Assembly: GCA_031392945.1 (NCBI GenBank)
Contig: JANMVT010000086.1
Span: 1 to 10,741, forward strand
Reading direction: 5' to 3'
Source: JANYCG01 sp031392945
GTDB taxonomy: Bacteria > Pseudomonadota > Gammaproteobacteria > Burkholderiales > Burkholderiaceae_C
DNA length: 10,741 nt
Made by a program: the position numbers and the translations under genes. Of the stretch, positions 1 to 6,646 are shown piece after piece. Position 1 is the stretch's first letter; every line of letters starts with the position of its first letter. The notes beneath the pieces were generated by a model. It saw nothing but the letters and a program-made list of their open reading frames with translations. It had not been told where the DNA came from and did not search any database.

Positions 1-810
1 AAGTTATGGGGCCAGCCGGTGCTGATCAACAACAAACCAGGCGGCGGCGGCTTCATTGCCATCGAAGCCTCCCAGCGTGCGCCGGCCGACGGCTATACCT
101 TGGTGCAGTTCGACAGCGAGCATCTTTCTGCCTTGCCGCTGCTGTACAAGGCCAAGGGCTACGTCACGTTGAACCACTTCGACCCGGTGGCGCCGCTGTT
201 TCGTACCCCGTTCTTCGTCGCCGTCCCCACCGATTCCAAGTGGCAGAACATGAAAGACCTGATCGGCGCCGCTAAGGCCGCGCCCAACAAGGTCAACTTC
301 GGCTCCTGGGGCATCGGCAGCCCGGGCCATCTGGGCGGCGAGCAACTGGAGCTGCTCAGCGGCATCGAAATGACCCACGTGGCCTACCGCGAGATGTCGC
401 AGTTGTTCACTTCGGTTGGCTCGGGCGAGTTGCAGTGGAGTTTTGGCAGCCTGCCCTCCAGCCAGGGCATCTACAAGGCCGGCAAGTTGCGCTATATCGC
501 CGTGGCGGCGGCCAAGCGCGTGCCACAAATGCCCAACGTGCCCACGATGGCCGAGGCCGGTGGCCCGGCCGGTTTTGAAGTCAACTCTTTCGTGTCCCTG
601 CTCGCGCCCAAGGGCCTTGCTGGCGATGTCAAGGCCAAGATCCACGCCGACGTGCTTAAAGTGCTGGCCGACCCCGAAGTCAAGGCCAAGTTCGACACCT
701 TCGCCTTTGAAACCATCACCTGGTCGCCCGAGCAGATTCGACAGAACGCCGAAGCCAAGGGCAAAATCTACGAGGAGCTTGTTAAACGCAAGACCATCAC
801 CCTGGACTAA
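1..810 (+). CDS. Bug/TctC-family periplasmic receptor (tripartite tricarboxylate transporter substrate-binding protein), 5'-truncated
   Basis: The reading frame is open from base 1, so only the last 269 residues are present. The family is usually about 320-330 residues, so roughly 50-60 N-terminal residues, including the signal peptide, lie outside the window. Family hallmarks are visible: the GQPV...N-KPGGGG segment near the start of the fragment, the GSWGIGSPGHLGGE loop (about residues 101-114) that in Bug proteins contacts the ligand carboxylate, a THVAYR strand, an AGKLRYIAV segment and the PTMAEAG turn. Such proteins bind small carboxylates in the periplasm; many in Burkholderiales are orphans without TctAB partners. 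The stop lies 9 bases before the gentisate dioxygenase start, so the two are probably co-transcribed and the ligand may be an aromatic acid. The family call is firm; the ligand is a guess. Confidence 0.93.
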   Translation, partial: KLWGQPVLINNKPGGGGFIAIEASQRAPADGYTLVQFDSEHLSALPLLYKAKGYVTLNHFDPVAPLFRTPFFVAVPTDSKWQNMKDLIGAAKAAPNKVNFGSWGIGSPGHLGGEQLELLSGIEMTHVAYREMSQLFTSVGSGELQWSFGSLPSSQGIYKAGKLRYIAVAAAKRVPQMPNVPTMAEAGGPAGFEVNSFVSLLAPKGLAGDVKAKIHADVLKVLADPEVKAKFDTFAFETITWSPEQIRQNAEAKGKIYEELVKRKTITLD

Positions 811-819
811 GGAGACCCC

Positions 820-1857
820 ATGAATGAACTTGGCCGCCTTGACGACCTGCCCGCTGACTATGTGGCGGAGCTGAAATCGCACAACCTGGTGCCGCTGTGG
901 CCCAACTTGCGCGCGGTCCTGCCCGCAGGCAAACCCATCCCGAGCACCCGCGCCACGCATTGGCCTTACGCGGTCATCCGTCCGCTTTTGCTCAAGGCAG
1001 GCGACCTGACGCCGATTGAAAAAGCCGAGCGCCGCGTGCTGGTGCTGGCCAACCCCGGCCACGGCCTGGACAAAATGCAGGCCAGCGCGGCGATGTATTT
1101 GGGCATGCAGTTGCTGCTGCCCGGCGAATGGGCGCCATCCCACCGCCACACACCCAATGCGGTGCGCATGGTGGTCGAAGGCGAGGGCGCGTGGAGCACG
1201 GTGGAAGGCGAGAAATGCCCGATGCTGCGTGGCGACCTGATCCTGACCCCGACCGGCCTGTGGCATGAACATGGCCATGACGGCAATGAACCCGTGGTCT
1301 GGCTCGATGTACTGGATTTGCCCCTGGTGTATTACATGGAGGCCAGTTACCACATCGATGGGGGGCGCCAGACGGTTAAAAATGGCCAGGGTGAGCGCGC
1401 CTATGCGCATGGCGGCATCGTGCCAACGCCCGTGTTTGAGCGCTCGGGCAAAGCCTATCCGATGTTGCGTTACCCCTGGGCCGACGCCCGGGCGGCGCTT
1501 GAATCGCTGGCCGTCGGCCAGCCGCAACTGGACGCCTTGCAGGTCACCTACGTCAACCCAGAAACGGGCGGTGATGCTGAAAATATTCTCGGCTTTTATG
1601 CCCTGATGCTGCGCCCCGGCCAGACGCTCAAACTGCCCGCGAGCAGCCCGGCCAAAGTGTTTCACGTCATCGAGGGTGCGGCTGAAGTCCTGATAGAGGC
1701 GCAGCGCTTCTTGCTGGCTGAAGCCGACACCTGCTGCGCGCCTGGGTACACGCCCGTAATCTTAAGCAACTTGTCTGGCAGCTCGCCCAGTTTTCTCTTT
1801 ATTGCCGACGAATCACCCCTGCACAGAAAGCTGGGTGTCTTCGAAACCCGCGATTGA
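820..1857 (+). CDS. Gentisate 1,2-dioxygenase (bicupin ring-cleavage enzyme)
   Basis: A 345-residue bicupin, normal length for the family. It is expected to open the ring of gentisate (2,5-dihydroxybenzoate) with O2 to give maleylpyruvate in the cytoplasm. The N-terminal cupin carries an HRHT motif (H108, H110) and a second motif WHEHGHDG (H149 follows W148). The H-x-H plus a third histidine 41 residues after the first matches the spacing of the Fe(II) ligands in characterised gentisate dioxygenases. The C-terminal cupin (about 262-335) retains the fold (PGQTLKLP, VFHVIEGAAEV) but lacks a comparable histidine set, as is usual. The start is supported by AAGGAG at 809-814, five bases upstream of ATG, overlapping the stop of the preceding gene. 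Salicylate or 1-hydroxy-2-naphthoate dioxygenases share this fold and remain alternatives. The next pathway enzymes (maleylpyruvate isomerase, fumarylpyruvate hydrolase) are not in the window. Confidence 0.92.
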   Translation: MNELGRLDDLPADYVAELKSHNLVPLWPNLRAVLPAGKPIPSTRATHWPYAVIRPLLLKAGDLTPIEKAERRVLVLANPGHGLDKMQASAAMYLGMQLLLPGEWAPSHRHTPNAVRMVVEGEGAWSTVEGEKCPMLRGDLILTPTGLWHEHGHDGNEPVVWLDVLDLPLVYYMEASYHIDGGRQTVKNGQGERAYAHGGIVPTPVFERSGKAYPMLRYPWADARAALESLAVGQPQLDALQVTYVNPETGGDAENILGFYALMLRPGQTLKLPASSPAKVFHVIEGAAEVLIEAQRFLLAEADTCCAPGYTPVILSNLSGSSPSFLFIADESPLHRKLGVFETRD

Positions 1858-1865
1858 GCCCATTT

Positions 1866-1874
1866 TGTTATATT
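1866..1874 (+). promoter_or_regulatory. Candidate extended -10 promoter of the phasin gene
   Basis: TGTTATATT fits the extended -10 pattern TG-n-TATAAT with one mismatch (TATATT at 1869-1874). There is no convincing -35 box 16-18 bases upstream, which is tolerated by extended -10 promoters. It sits in the 48-base gap between the dioxygenase stop and the phasin start and would give a leader of about 25 bases. It fits the expectation that a PHA-granule protein is expressed independently of aromatic catabolism. The assignment rests on a short motif only. Confidence 0.35.
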
Positions 1875-1892
1875 CAACTTCCACCCCAACTT

Positions 1893-1899
1893 GAAGGAA
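1893..1899 (+). promoter_or_regulatory. Ribosome binding site that sets the phasin start
   Basis: GAAGGAA lies six bases before the ATG at 1906. An in-frame TTG at 1891 overlaps this motif and has no such site upstream, so ATG 1906 is the likely start. Confidence 0.7.
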
Positions 1900-1905
1900 C
1901 CTCAA

Positions 1906-2319
1906 ATGGCTAACACCCCGCAAAACCCGTTCGGCGATGTCACCAAAATGCTGGAGAAATTCAAAGTGCCAGGCATTGACATGACTGCCATCATTGAAGC
2001 CCGGCGCAAAGACATCGAAGCCGTGGTCGAGTCCAACAAGGCCGCCATGGAAGCTGTGCAGGCGCTGGGACGCAAGCAGGCCGAGATGCTCAGCGCGGCC
2101 ATGCAGGAAATCCAGGCCACCACCAAAAGCCTGGCCAGCAGCGTGGGCGACCCGGCCAAGCAGGCTGAAATTGTCAAAAAGGCCTACGCCAAAGCGCTGG
2201 CCGATGTGAAGGACCTGGCCGACATGGCAGCCAAGTCGCAGGCCGATTCAATGGCCAGCATCACCAAACGTGCGAAGGAACACGTGGCCGAAATCAAGAA
2301 GATGATGACGCCAAAGTAG
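1906..2319 (+). CDS. Phasin family protein (PHA granule-associated)
   Basis: A 137-residue, Ala/Lys-rich, almost entirely helical protein without a signal peptide. It has the layout of betaproteobacterial phasins: a short lead with NPFGDVTKMLEKFKVPGIDM (about 7-26), then an EARRKDIEAVVESNKAAMEA stretch and an ALGRKQAEM segment, then a long amphipathic helix ending in a basic tail (EIKKMMTPK). Phasins coat polyhydroxyalkanoate granules, control their size and number, and may modulate PHA synthase. ATG 1906 is chosen over the in-frame TTG at 1891 because of the ribosome binding site at 1893-1899. The gene lies 48 bases after the dioxygenase on the same strand but probably has its own promoter. 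No pha biosynthesis gene is in the window, and a link with the neighbouring catabolic genes is not evident. Confidence 0.9.
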   Translation: MANTPQNPFGDVTKMLEKFKVPGIDMTAIIEARRKDIEAVVESNKAAMEAVQALGRKQAEMLSAAMQEIQATTKSLASSVGDPAKQAEIVKKAYAKALADVKDLADMAAKSQADSMASITKRAKEHVAEIKKMMTPK

Positions 2320-2445
2320 CGTTTTGGTACCTCGCATGACCGCCGCATGCTGTGCCCCCGGACAGTATTCAAAAATGACCGGATAAAAGGCGGTAGTCCC
2401 CGTTGTATATAGATAGTTTGCTATATAAACGATATTAATTTACGC
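2320..2445. other. AT-rich gap between convergent genes, with short inverted repeats
   Basis: This 126-base gap separates the phasin end from the end of the ABC transporter operon on the other strand. It contains a small hairpin GCATG-N7-CATGC (2334-2350) and a 7-bp perfect inverted repeat TATATAG-N8-CTATATA (2406-2427) in a markedly AT-rich stretch (about 2403-2443). Neither is a classic GC stem with a T run. Termination of both converging transcripts must happen here or beyond, but no canonical intrinsic terminator is visible. Confidence 0.5.
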
Positions 2446-3549
2446 TCAAAAGTCAATGCGCTGCTCCGACTTGGAGTCAAACAGGTTGACCGCCGCCGGA
2501 TCTACGCCAACCCACGCGGTCTCGCCAACCCGAGGTGCCTGTTTTGGCGCAAAGCGTAGCGTGACGGCTTTGCTGCCAATTCGGGCTACAGCGTAGGTGT
2601 CAGCGCCGGTTGGTTCCAGCAGTTCAACAGTGATCGGCACCGCACCGGGGGCGTTGGCCTCGACCGGCACAAAATGCTCGGGACGAATACCTGCAATAAC
2701 GCTGCGGGCCGCCAAGGCACCAATGGCTTCGGCGCGTGCCCCGGCTATGGCAATAGGCACAGGAACCGTGCAACCGTCGAAAAGCAGAGACGCACTTTTC
2801 GATCCGGCGTCAAGCCGCGCCGCTATGAAATTCATCGTCGGTGAACCGATGAAGCCGGCCACATACATATTGGCCGGGCGCTCGTAAATTTCGGCTGGCG
2901 TGCCAAATTGCTGCACCAGGCCGTCCTTCATCACAGCGATGCGGTCGCCCAGCGTCATTGCTTCGACCTGGTCATGGGTGACGTAAACAATCGTGTTTTT
3001 GAGGCGCTGGTGCAAAGACTTGATCTCGGCGCGCATTTCGACCCGCAGCTTGGCGTCGAGGTTGGACAACGGCTCGTCAAACAGGAAGATCGCCGGGTTG
3101 CGCGCCAGGGCCCGGCCCATCGCCACCCGCTGGCGCTGCCCGCCCGAGAGTTGCGCCGGGCGGCGGTCCAGCAAGGCGTCCATCTGAAGCATCCTGGCCA
3201 CGCGGTCCACTGTGGCGGCGCGCTCCGGCGCGGGCACCTTTTTCATCTTCATCGCGAACTCAATGTTCTCCCGCACCGTCATGCTGGGGTACAGGGCATA
3301 ACTCTGGAACACCATGGCAATATCGCGGTCTTTGGGCGACACATCGTTGACCACACGGTCGCCAATGCGGATTTGCCCTTCGCTGATGTCGTCCAGACCG
3401 GCGATCATGCTCAGCAGGGTGGATTTGCCGCAGCCCGAGGGCCCGACCAGGATCAGGAATTCGCCATCGGCAATGGACAGATCAATGCCTTTGAGGATGG
3501 GCACAGTGCCAAAGCGTTTGTGTACGTTTTCAATTGTCAAACTCGCCAT
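2446..3549 (-). CDS. Sugar ABC transporter ATP-binding protein (UgpC/MalK/MsmK type)
   Basis: A 367-residue cytoplasmic ATPase of the CUT1 carbohydrate importer class. All nucleotide-binding motifs are intact: Walker A GPSGCGKST (36-44), Q-loop Q82, signature LSGGQ (134-138), Walker B ending in D158-E159, D-loop SNLD (162-165) and switch histidine H192 (VTHD). Residues from about 240 to the end form the TOBE/regulatory region typical of MalK-like proteins, with the GIRPEHF motif. It is the last gene of the five-gene minus-strand operon, 12 bases after the MalG-type permease, and presumably powers both permeases. The start MASLTIENV is preceded by an AAGGGG stretch at a suitable distance. Such ATPases are sometimes shared among several sugar importers, so its presence does not define the substrate. 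Confidence 0.96.
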   Translation of the reverse strand: MASLTIENVHKRFGTVPILKGIDLSIADGEFLILVGPSGCGKSTLLSMIAGLDDISEGQIRIGDRVVNDVSPKDRDIAMVFQSYALYPSMTVRENIEFAMKMKKVPAPERAATVDRVARMLQMDALLDRRPAQLSGGQRQRVAMGRALARNPAIFLFDEPLSNLDAKLRVEMRAEIKSLHQRLKNTIVYVTHDQVEAMTLGDRIAVMKDGLVQQFGTPAEIYERPANMYVAGFIGSPTMNFIAARLDAGSKSASLLFDGCTVPVPIAIAGARAEAIGALAARSVIAGIRPEHFVPVEANAPGAVPITVELLEPTGADTYAVARIGSKAVTLRFAPKQAPRVGETAWVGVDPAAVNLFDSKSEQRIDF

Positions 3550-3561
3550 GGTATTTGCCCC

Positions 3562-4419
3562 TTAACCTTTCACTGCGCCGGAGGTGAGCCCCCGAACAAA
3601 ATGTTTGCCCGCCAGGATGTAGACGATGGTGGTCGGCAAGGCTGCGATTAGCGCCCCAGCCATGTGCACGTTGTATTCGGCGCGCTCCTCCACCACATTG
3701 ATCAGGTTGTTCAGGCCGACCGTCACGGTCTGGCTGTCAAACGGCGCCAACACCAAAGCGAACAGGAAGTCATTCCAGATGTTGGTGAAGGACATGATCA
3801 CCACCACCATCAAAATAGGTCGCGCGGTCGGCAAGGCGATGCTCCAGAAGATCCGCAACATGCCCGCCCCGTCGATGCGGGCGGCCTTGATCAGCTCGCC
3901 CGGGAACCCGACAAAATAGTTGCGGAAGAACAAGGCCGTGGGCAGGCTGTAGATCACGTACACCGTGACCAATCCGGCGAGGGAATTGGCCAAACCCATG
4001 CGGTCGAAAATCACCGTGAGCGGAAACAGGAACAGGCCAATCGGGATGAAGCTGCCGAACATCAACACGAACAGCACGCCTTCGCTGCCCTTGAAGCGCC
4101 ACTTGGCCAGCACATAACCGTTCAGGCAGCCCCAAAGGGTGCCGATGGCCGTGGCGGGCACGACCGCGAGCAGGGAGTTGATGAAGTACTGCGACAGGCC
4201 TTTGCATTCCGGCGCGCCGGTGCAGGCCTTGTTCCAGGTTTTGCTCCAGGCATCGGTTGTCCAGTGTTGGGGCAGGCCGAACACGTTGCCGGCGTAGATT
4301 TCATCCAGCGGCTTGAATGAATTCACCAGCGCGAACCAGGCCGGCAGGCAAAAGAAGAAAAGCGCCAGCGCCAGAAAGGCGTAGATCGCGAGGCGCGCAG
4401 CATTGATCTCAGTTTTCAT
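3562..4419 (-). CDS. Carbohydrate ABC transporter permease, MalG/UgpE-type (glucose/mannose GtsC-like)
   Basis: A 285-residue inner-membrane protein with about six hydrophobic segments (roughly 10-33, 80-104, 115-138, 145-168, 200-226, 253-272). The cytoplasmic EAA loop that docks onto the ATPase is clear: ELIKAARIDGAGMLRIFW...LP (about 175-197). The first periplasmic loop carries CTGAPEC (C66, C72), followed by KGLSQYFINS. A cysteine-bearing insertion there is, from memory, typical of glucose/mannose-type permeases rather than classical MalG. The gene overlaps the upstream permease gene by 11 bases, which implies translational coupling, and is followed 12 bases later by the ATPase. It should form the heterodimeric channel with the MalF-type subunit. 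The substrate is inferred only from the linked beta-glucuronidase. Confidence 0.94.
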   Translation of the reverse strand: MKTEINAARLAIYAFLALALFFFCLPAWFALVNSFKPLDEIYAGNVFGLPQHWTTDAWSKTWNKACTGAPECKGLSQYFINSLLAVVPATAIGTLWGCLNGYVLAKWRFKGSEGVLFVLMFGSFIPIGLFLFPLTVIFDRMGLANSLAGLVTVYVIYSLPTALFFRNYFVGFPGELIKAARIDGAGMLRIFWSIALPTARPILMVVVIMSFTNIWNDFLFALVLAPFDSQTVTVGLNNLINVVEERAEYNVHMAGALIAALPTTIVYILAGKHFVRGLTSGAVKG

Positions 4420-5308
4420 GGCGTTGCCTTTTGAGTTCGAGCACGATGTAGGGCACGGCGATCGCCACGCAGGTCATCAGGATGATGGTGCCCGCTGCCG
4501 ACCCCAGGCCCATCTGGTCGCGGGTGAAAAAGCGGTCGAACATGAAGTAAGCCGGCAACATGCTGGCGTTGCCCGGGCCGCCCTGGGTCAGAACCACCAC
4601 CAGGTCATAGGTCTTGATCATGGCGGGCAGCAGGATCAGCAGGGCGCTGAAGACGGTCGGGCGCAGGGCCGGCAAGATGATGCTCCAGTACACCCGGGGC
4701 ATGCTGGCGCCGTCAATGCGCGCGGCCTTGATGATCGAGTCGTCGATGCCGCGCAGGCCGGCGATGAACATGGCCATCACAAAGCCGGTGGAATGCCAGA
4801 CGGCGACCAGCGCAATGGCGTAGATCGCAAAGTCGGCGTTCACTATCCAGTCGAAGCTGGCGTTTTCGAACCCGTGTTTGCGCAGGAAGGCCTGGATGCC
4901 CACGTCGGGCGCCAGCATCCAGCGCCACAAGGTGCCCGCCACGATCCATGAGAGCGCCAGCGGATAGAGGAACAAGGTGCGCAGTGTGCCTTCGGCGCGG
5001 ATCTTCTGGTCGAGCAGGATCGCCAACAAGGCGCCAAGGATCAGCGGCAAGCCAATGGTCAGCGGCAAGAACTTGAGCAGGTTGCGCACGGCAACCCACC
5101 ATGTGTCATCGCTGAACAGGCGAACATACTGCGAAAAACCAACCCAATTCCAGTGGATGTTGCTGGTGGAACTGGTGAACGACAACGCGCCAATCCAGAC
5201 CGACAGGCCGTAGAAGAACAAGACGCTGAGGGCAAATGCGGGCGACACCACTAGCTGCGGCAGCCAGCAATCCAGCCGCGCAGCCAGTGACGGATTTTGT
5301 GTTGACAT
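4409..5308 (-). CDS. Carbohydrate ABC transporter permease, MalF/UgpA-type
   Basis: A 299-residue inner-membrane permease with about six hydrophobic segments (roughly 18-42, 76-100, 111-132, 159-184, 218-240, 268-290). The EAA loop reads DSIIKAARIDGASMPRVYW...LP (about 190-213), with the conserved Ala-Ala and Gly. The periplasmic WRWMLAPDVGIQAF stretch (128-141) and the VVLTQGGPGNAS segment (238-249) are typical of MalF/UgpA-type subunits. The protein lacks the large periplasmic domain of enteric MalF, matching the shorter UgpA class. GGAAGG lies about nine bases before the ATG. It sits 38 bases after the binding-protein gene and overlaps the next permease by 11 bases, so the importer subunits are translated from one message. 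Confidence 0.94.
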   Translation of the reverse strand: MSTQNPSLAARLDCWLPQLVVSPAFALSVLFFYGLSVWIGALSFTSSTSNIHWNWVGFSQYVRLFSDDTWWVAVRNLLKFLPLTIGLPLILGALLAILLDQKIRAEGTLRTLFLYPLALSWIVAGTLWRWMLAPDVGIQAFLRKHGFENASFDWIVNADFAIYAIALVAVWHSTGFVMAMFIAGLRGIDDSIIKAARIDGASMPRVYWSIILPALRPTVFSALLILLPAMIKTYDLVVVLTQGGPGNASMLPAYFMFDRFFTRDQMGLGSAAGTIILMTCVAIAVPYIVLELKRQRHEN

Positions 5309-5346
5309 GGGCGGTGTCCTTCCAGTCTGTCGGATTCAGGGCGGCA

Positions 5347-6606
5347 TCAATTGTTTTTGGATGCGCTGACCATTTTGTCGACCCCCTGTTGCGCCGTCAT
5401 GTCCGTCCTGGTGAAAAATTCGATGGCCACGTCATTCATCGCGGCATAACGGCCGCCCGGTTTCTCCATTGCCTGGAACGGCACCAGGGTGTTGGCTTTG
5501 GCGGCGGCGCTGAATTCGGCGTGGGTGCGTTTGGAGCAGTCGTCAAACTTGCTCATGTCGATGTCCATGCGGGCGGGCACCGAGCCTTTGGCGATGTTGA
5601 AAGTCTCCTGCGTCTGCTTGTCCATCAAGACGCGGGCCAGGGTCATCTGCGCTTTGCTGTTGTCGACGCGGGTTTTGAAGAACAGGAAGGCGTCGGTGTT
5701 GAAGTTCATGCTGCCCGCACTGCCCGGTGTCGCCGCGCAGAGAAAATCGACGTCGGGCTTTTGGCCCGCGCGAATGAACTCGCTTTTGGCCCAGTCGCCC
5801 ATGATCTGGAACAAGGTCTCGCCGGCGATCACACTCTGGGTTCCCTCGTTCCATTTCTTGGTCAGCGCGCTCTTGTCGGCGTAATTGGCAAGCCGCCGAT
5901 AGGTTTCAAAACTTTTCGCCATGGCCGGGCTTTTTAGCGTGGCTTCGTCGTTGTCAATGAAGGCCTTTTTGTAGGCCGGCGCGCCCATCACGCTGAAAGC
6001 CACCTGGTCAAAGGCAATGCCGATCACCATGTTGTTGCCCCAGGCGAAGGGTGTGATGCCAGCCGCCTTGGCTTTGTCGGCCAGCGCAAAGAACTCATCC
6101 CAGGACTTTGGCGATTCCGTGGCGCCCAATTTTTTCAGGGCGGCCTTGCTGGTGAACAGGATGCTCATGCGGTGCACATCCAGCGGCACGCCGACATAGT
6201 TGCCGCTGCCAACCTTGACGTAGTCCTGGATCACCTTCGGCAAGACCGCATCCCAGTTTTGTTCTTTGGCGATTTCGTTCAGGTTGAACAGCTTGTCGCG
6301 GGCGTCGGCGAACTGCTCCAGGTCGGTGGTGATCTGGGCGGCGCCGGGCGCGTCGCCCTTCATGACCTTGGTGCGCAGCAGGGTGCGCTGGTTTTCATTG
6401 CCAGCGACTGCCACATCTTTCCAGATCACGCCTTTGGCGGTCGCCGCCTCCTTGAGTTTGGCGGCGGCGGCGGCGGTGCCGCCCGTGGTCCACCAGTGCA
6501 GCACTTCGACCGACTGTTCCTGGGCCGTTGCAATGCCGCTTGCCAACGCGCATGACAGGGCGATGGCGGTGGATATGGCGATTTGAGTCAGCTTGAAGGT
6601 TTTCAT
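5347..6606 (-). CDS. Periplasmic sugar-binding protein of the ABC importer (glucose/mannose GtsA-like, CUT1 class)
   Basis: A 419-residue exported extracellular solute-binding protein (family 1). Residues 1-28 form a Sec signal peptide (basic MKTFK, hydrophobic core, ATA-Q cleavage after A28). The C19 inside it has no proper lipobox, so a soluble periplasmic protein is expected. The mature part opens with VEVLHWWTTGG, the ligand-binding start of glucose/mannose-type receptors, and contains the WDEFFALADKAKAAGITPFAWG segment. Two cysteines, C290 and C357, could form the disulfide seen in that subfamily. The start is fixed by AAGGAG eight bases before ATG 6606. The open frame runs further upstream into the glucuronidase gene, but that part lacks a signal peptide and codes antisense-like sequence. 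The gene lies 40 bases after uidA and 38 before the first permease. A glucuronide ligand is inferred from context; glucose or another sugar is possible. Confidence 0.94.
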   Translation of the reverse strand: MKTFKLTQIAISTAIALSCALASGIATAQEQSVEVLHWWTTGGTAAAAAKLKEAATAKGVIWKDVAVAGNENQRTLLRTKVMKGDAPGAAQITTDLEQFADARDKLFNLNEIAKEQNWDAVLPKVIQDYVKVGSGNYVGVPLDVHRMSILFTSKAALKKLGATESPKSWDEFFALADKAKAAGITPFAWGNNMVIGIAFDQVAFSVMGAPAYKKAFIDNDEATLKSPAMAKSFETYRRLANYADKSALTKKWNEGTQSVIAGETLFQIMGDWAKSEFIRAGQKPDVDFLCAATPGSAGSMNFNTDAFLFFKTRVDNSKAQMTLARVLMDKQTQETFNIAKGSVPARMDIDMSKFDDCSKRTHAEFSAAAKANTLVPFQAMEKPGGRYAAMNDVAIEFFTRTDMTAQQGVDKMVSASKNN

Positions 6607-6614
6607 GGGTTTGT

Positions 6615-6620
6615 CTCCTT
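6615..6620 (-). promoter_or_regulatory. Ribosome binding site that sets the binding-protein start
   Basis: AAGGAG on the minus strand lies eight bases before ATG 6606, directly in front of a proper signal peptide. It rules out the longer open frame that reaches back to 6939. It is the strongest Shine-Dalgarno site in the operon, fitting the need for excess binding protein. Confidence 0.8.
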
Positions 6621-6646
6621 GGGTTTGGAAAAATTGGTTTAAGGCC

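Noticed and set aside
4..1665. A 553-codon open frame on the minus strand opposite the Bug receptor and gentisate dioxygenase
   Set aside because: It lies antisense to two clearly recognised, intact-looking genes. Its product is rich in His, Gln, Arg and Gly without any recognisable motif, as expected for the complementary frame of GC-rich coding DNA.
2339..2394. ACCGCC/GGCGGT inverted repeat as a terminator
   Set aside because: The two 6-bp arms are 44 bases apart and are not followed by a T run, so this is not a credible hairpin terminator.
2908..4951. Several plus-strand open frames of 180-250 codons (2908-3651, 3664-4320, 4403-4951)
   Set aside because: All are antisense to the ABC transporter genes, with His/Gln/Gly-rich products and no domain. 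They are shadow frames, not nested genes.
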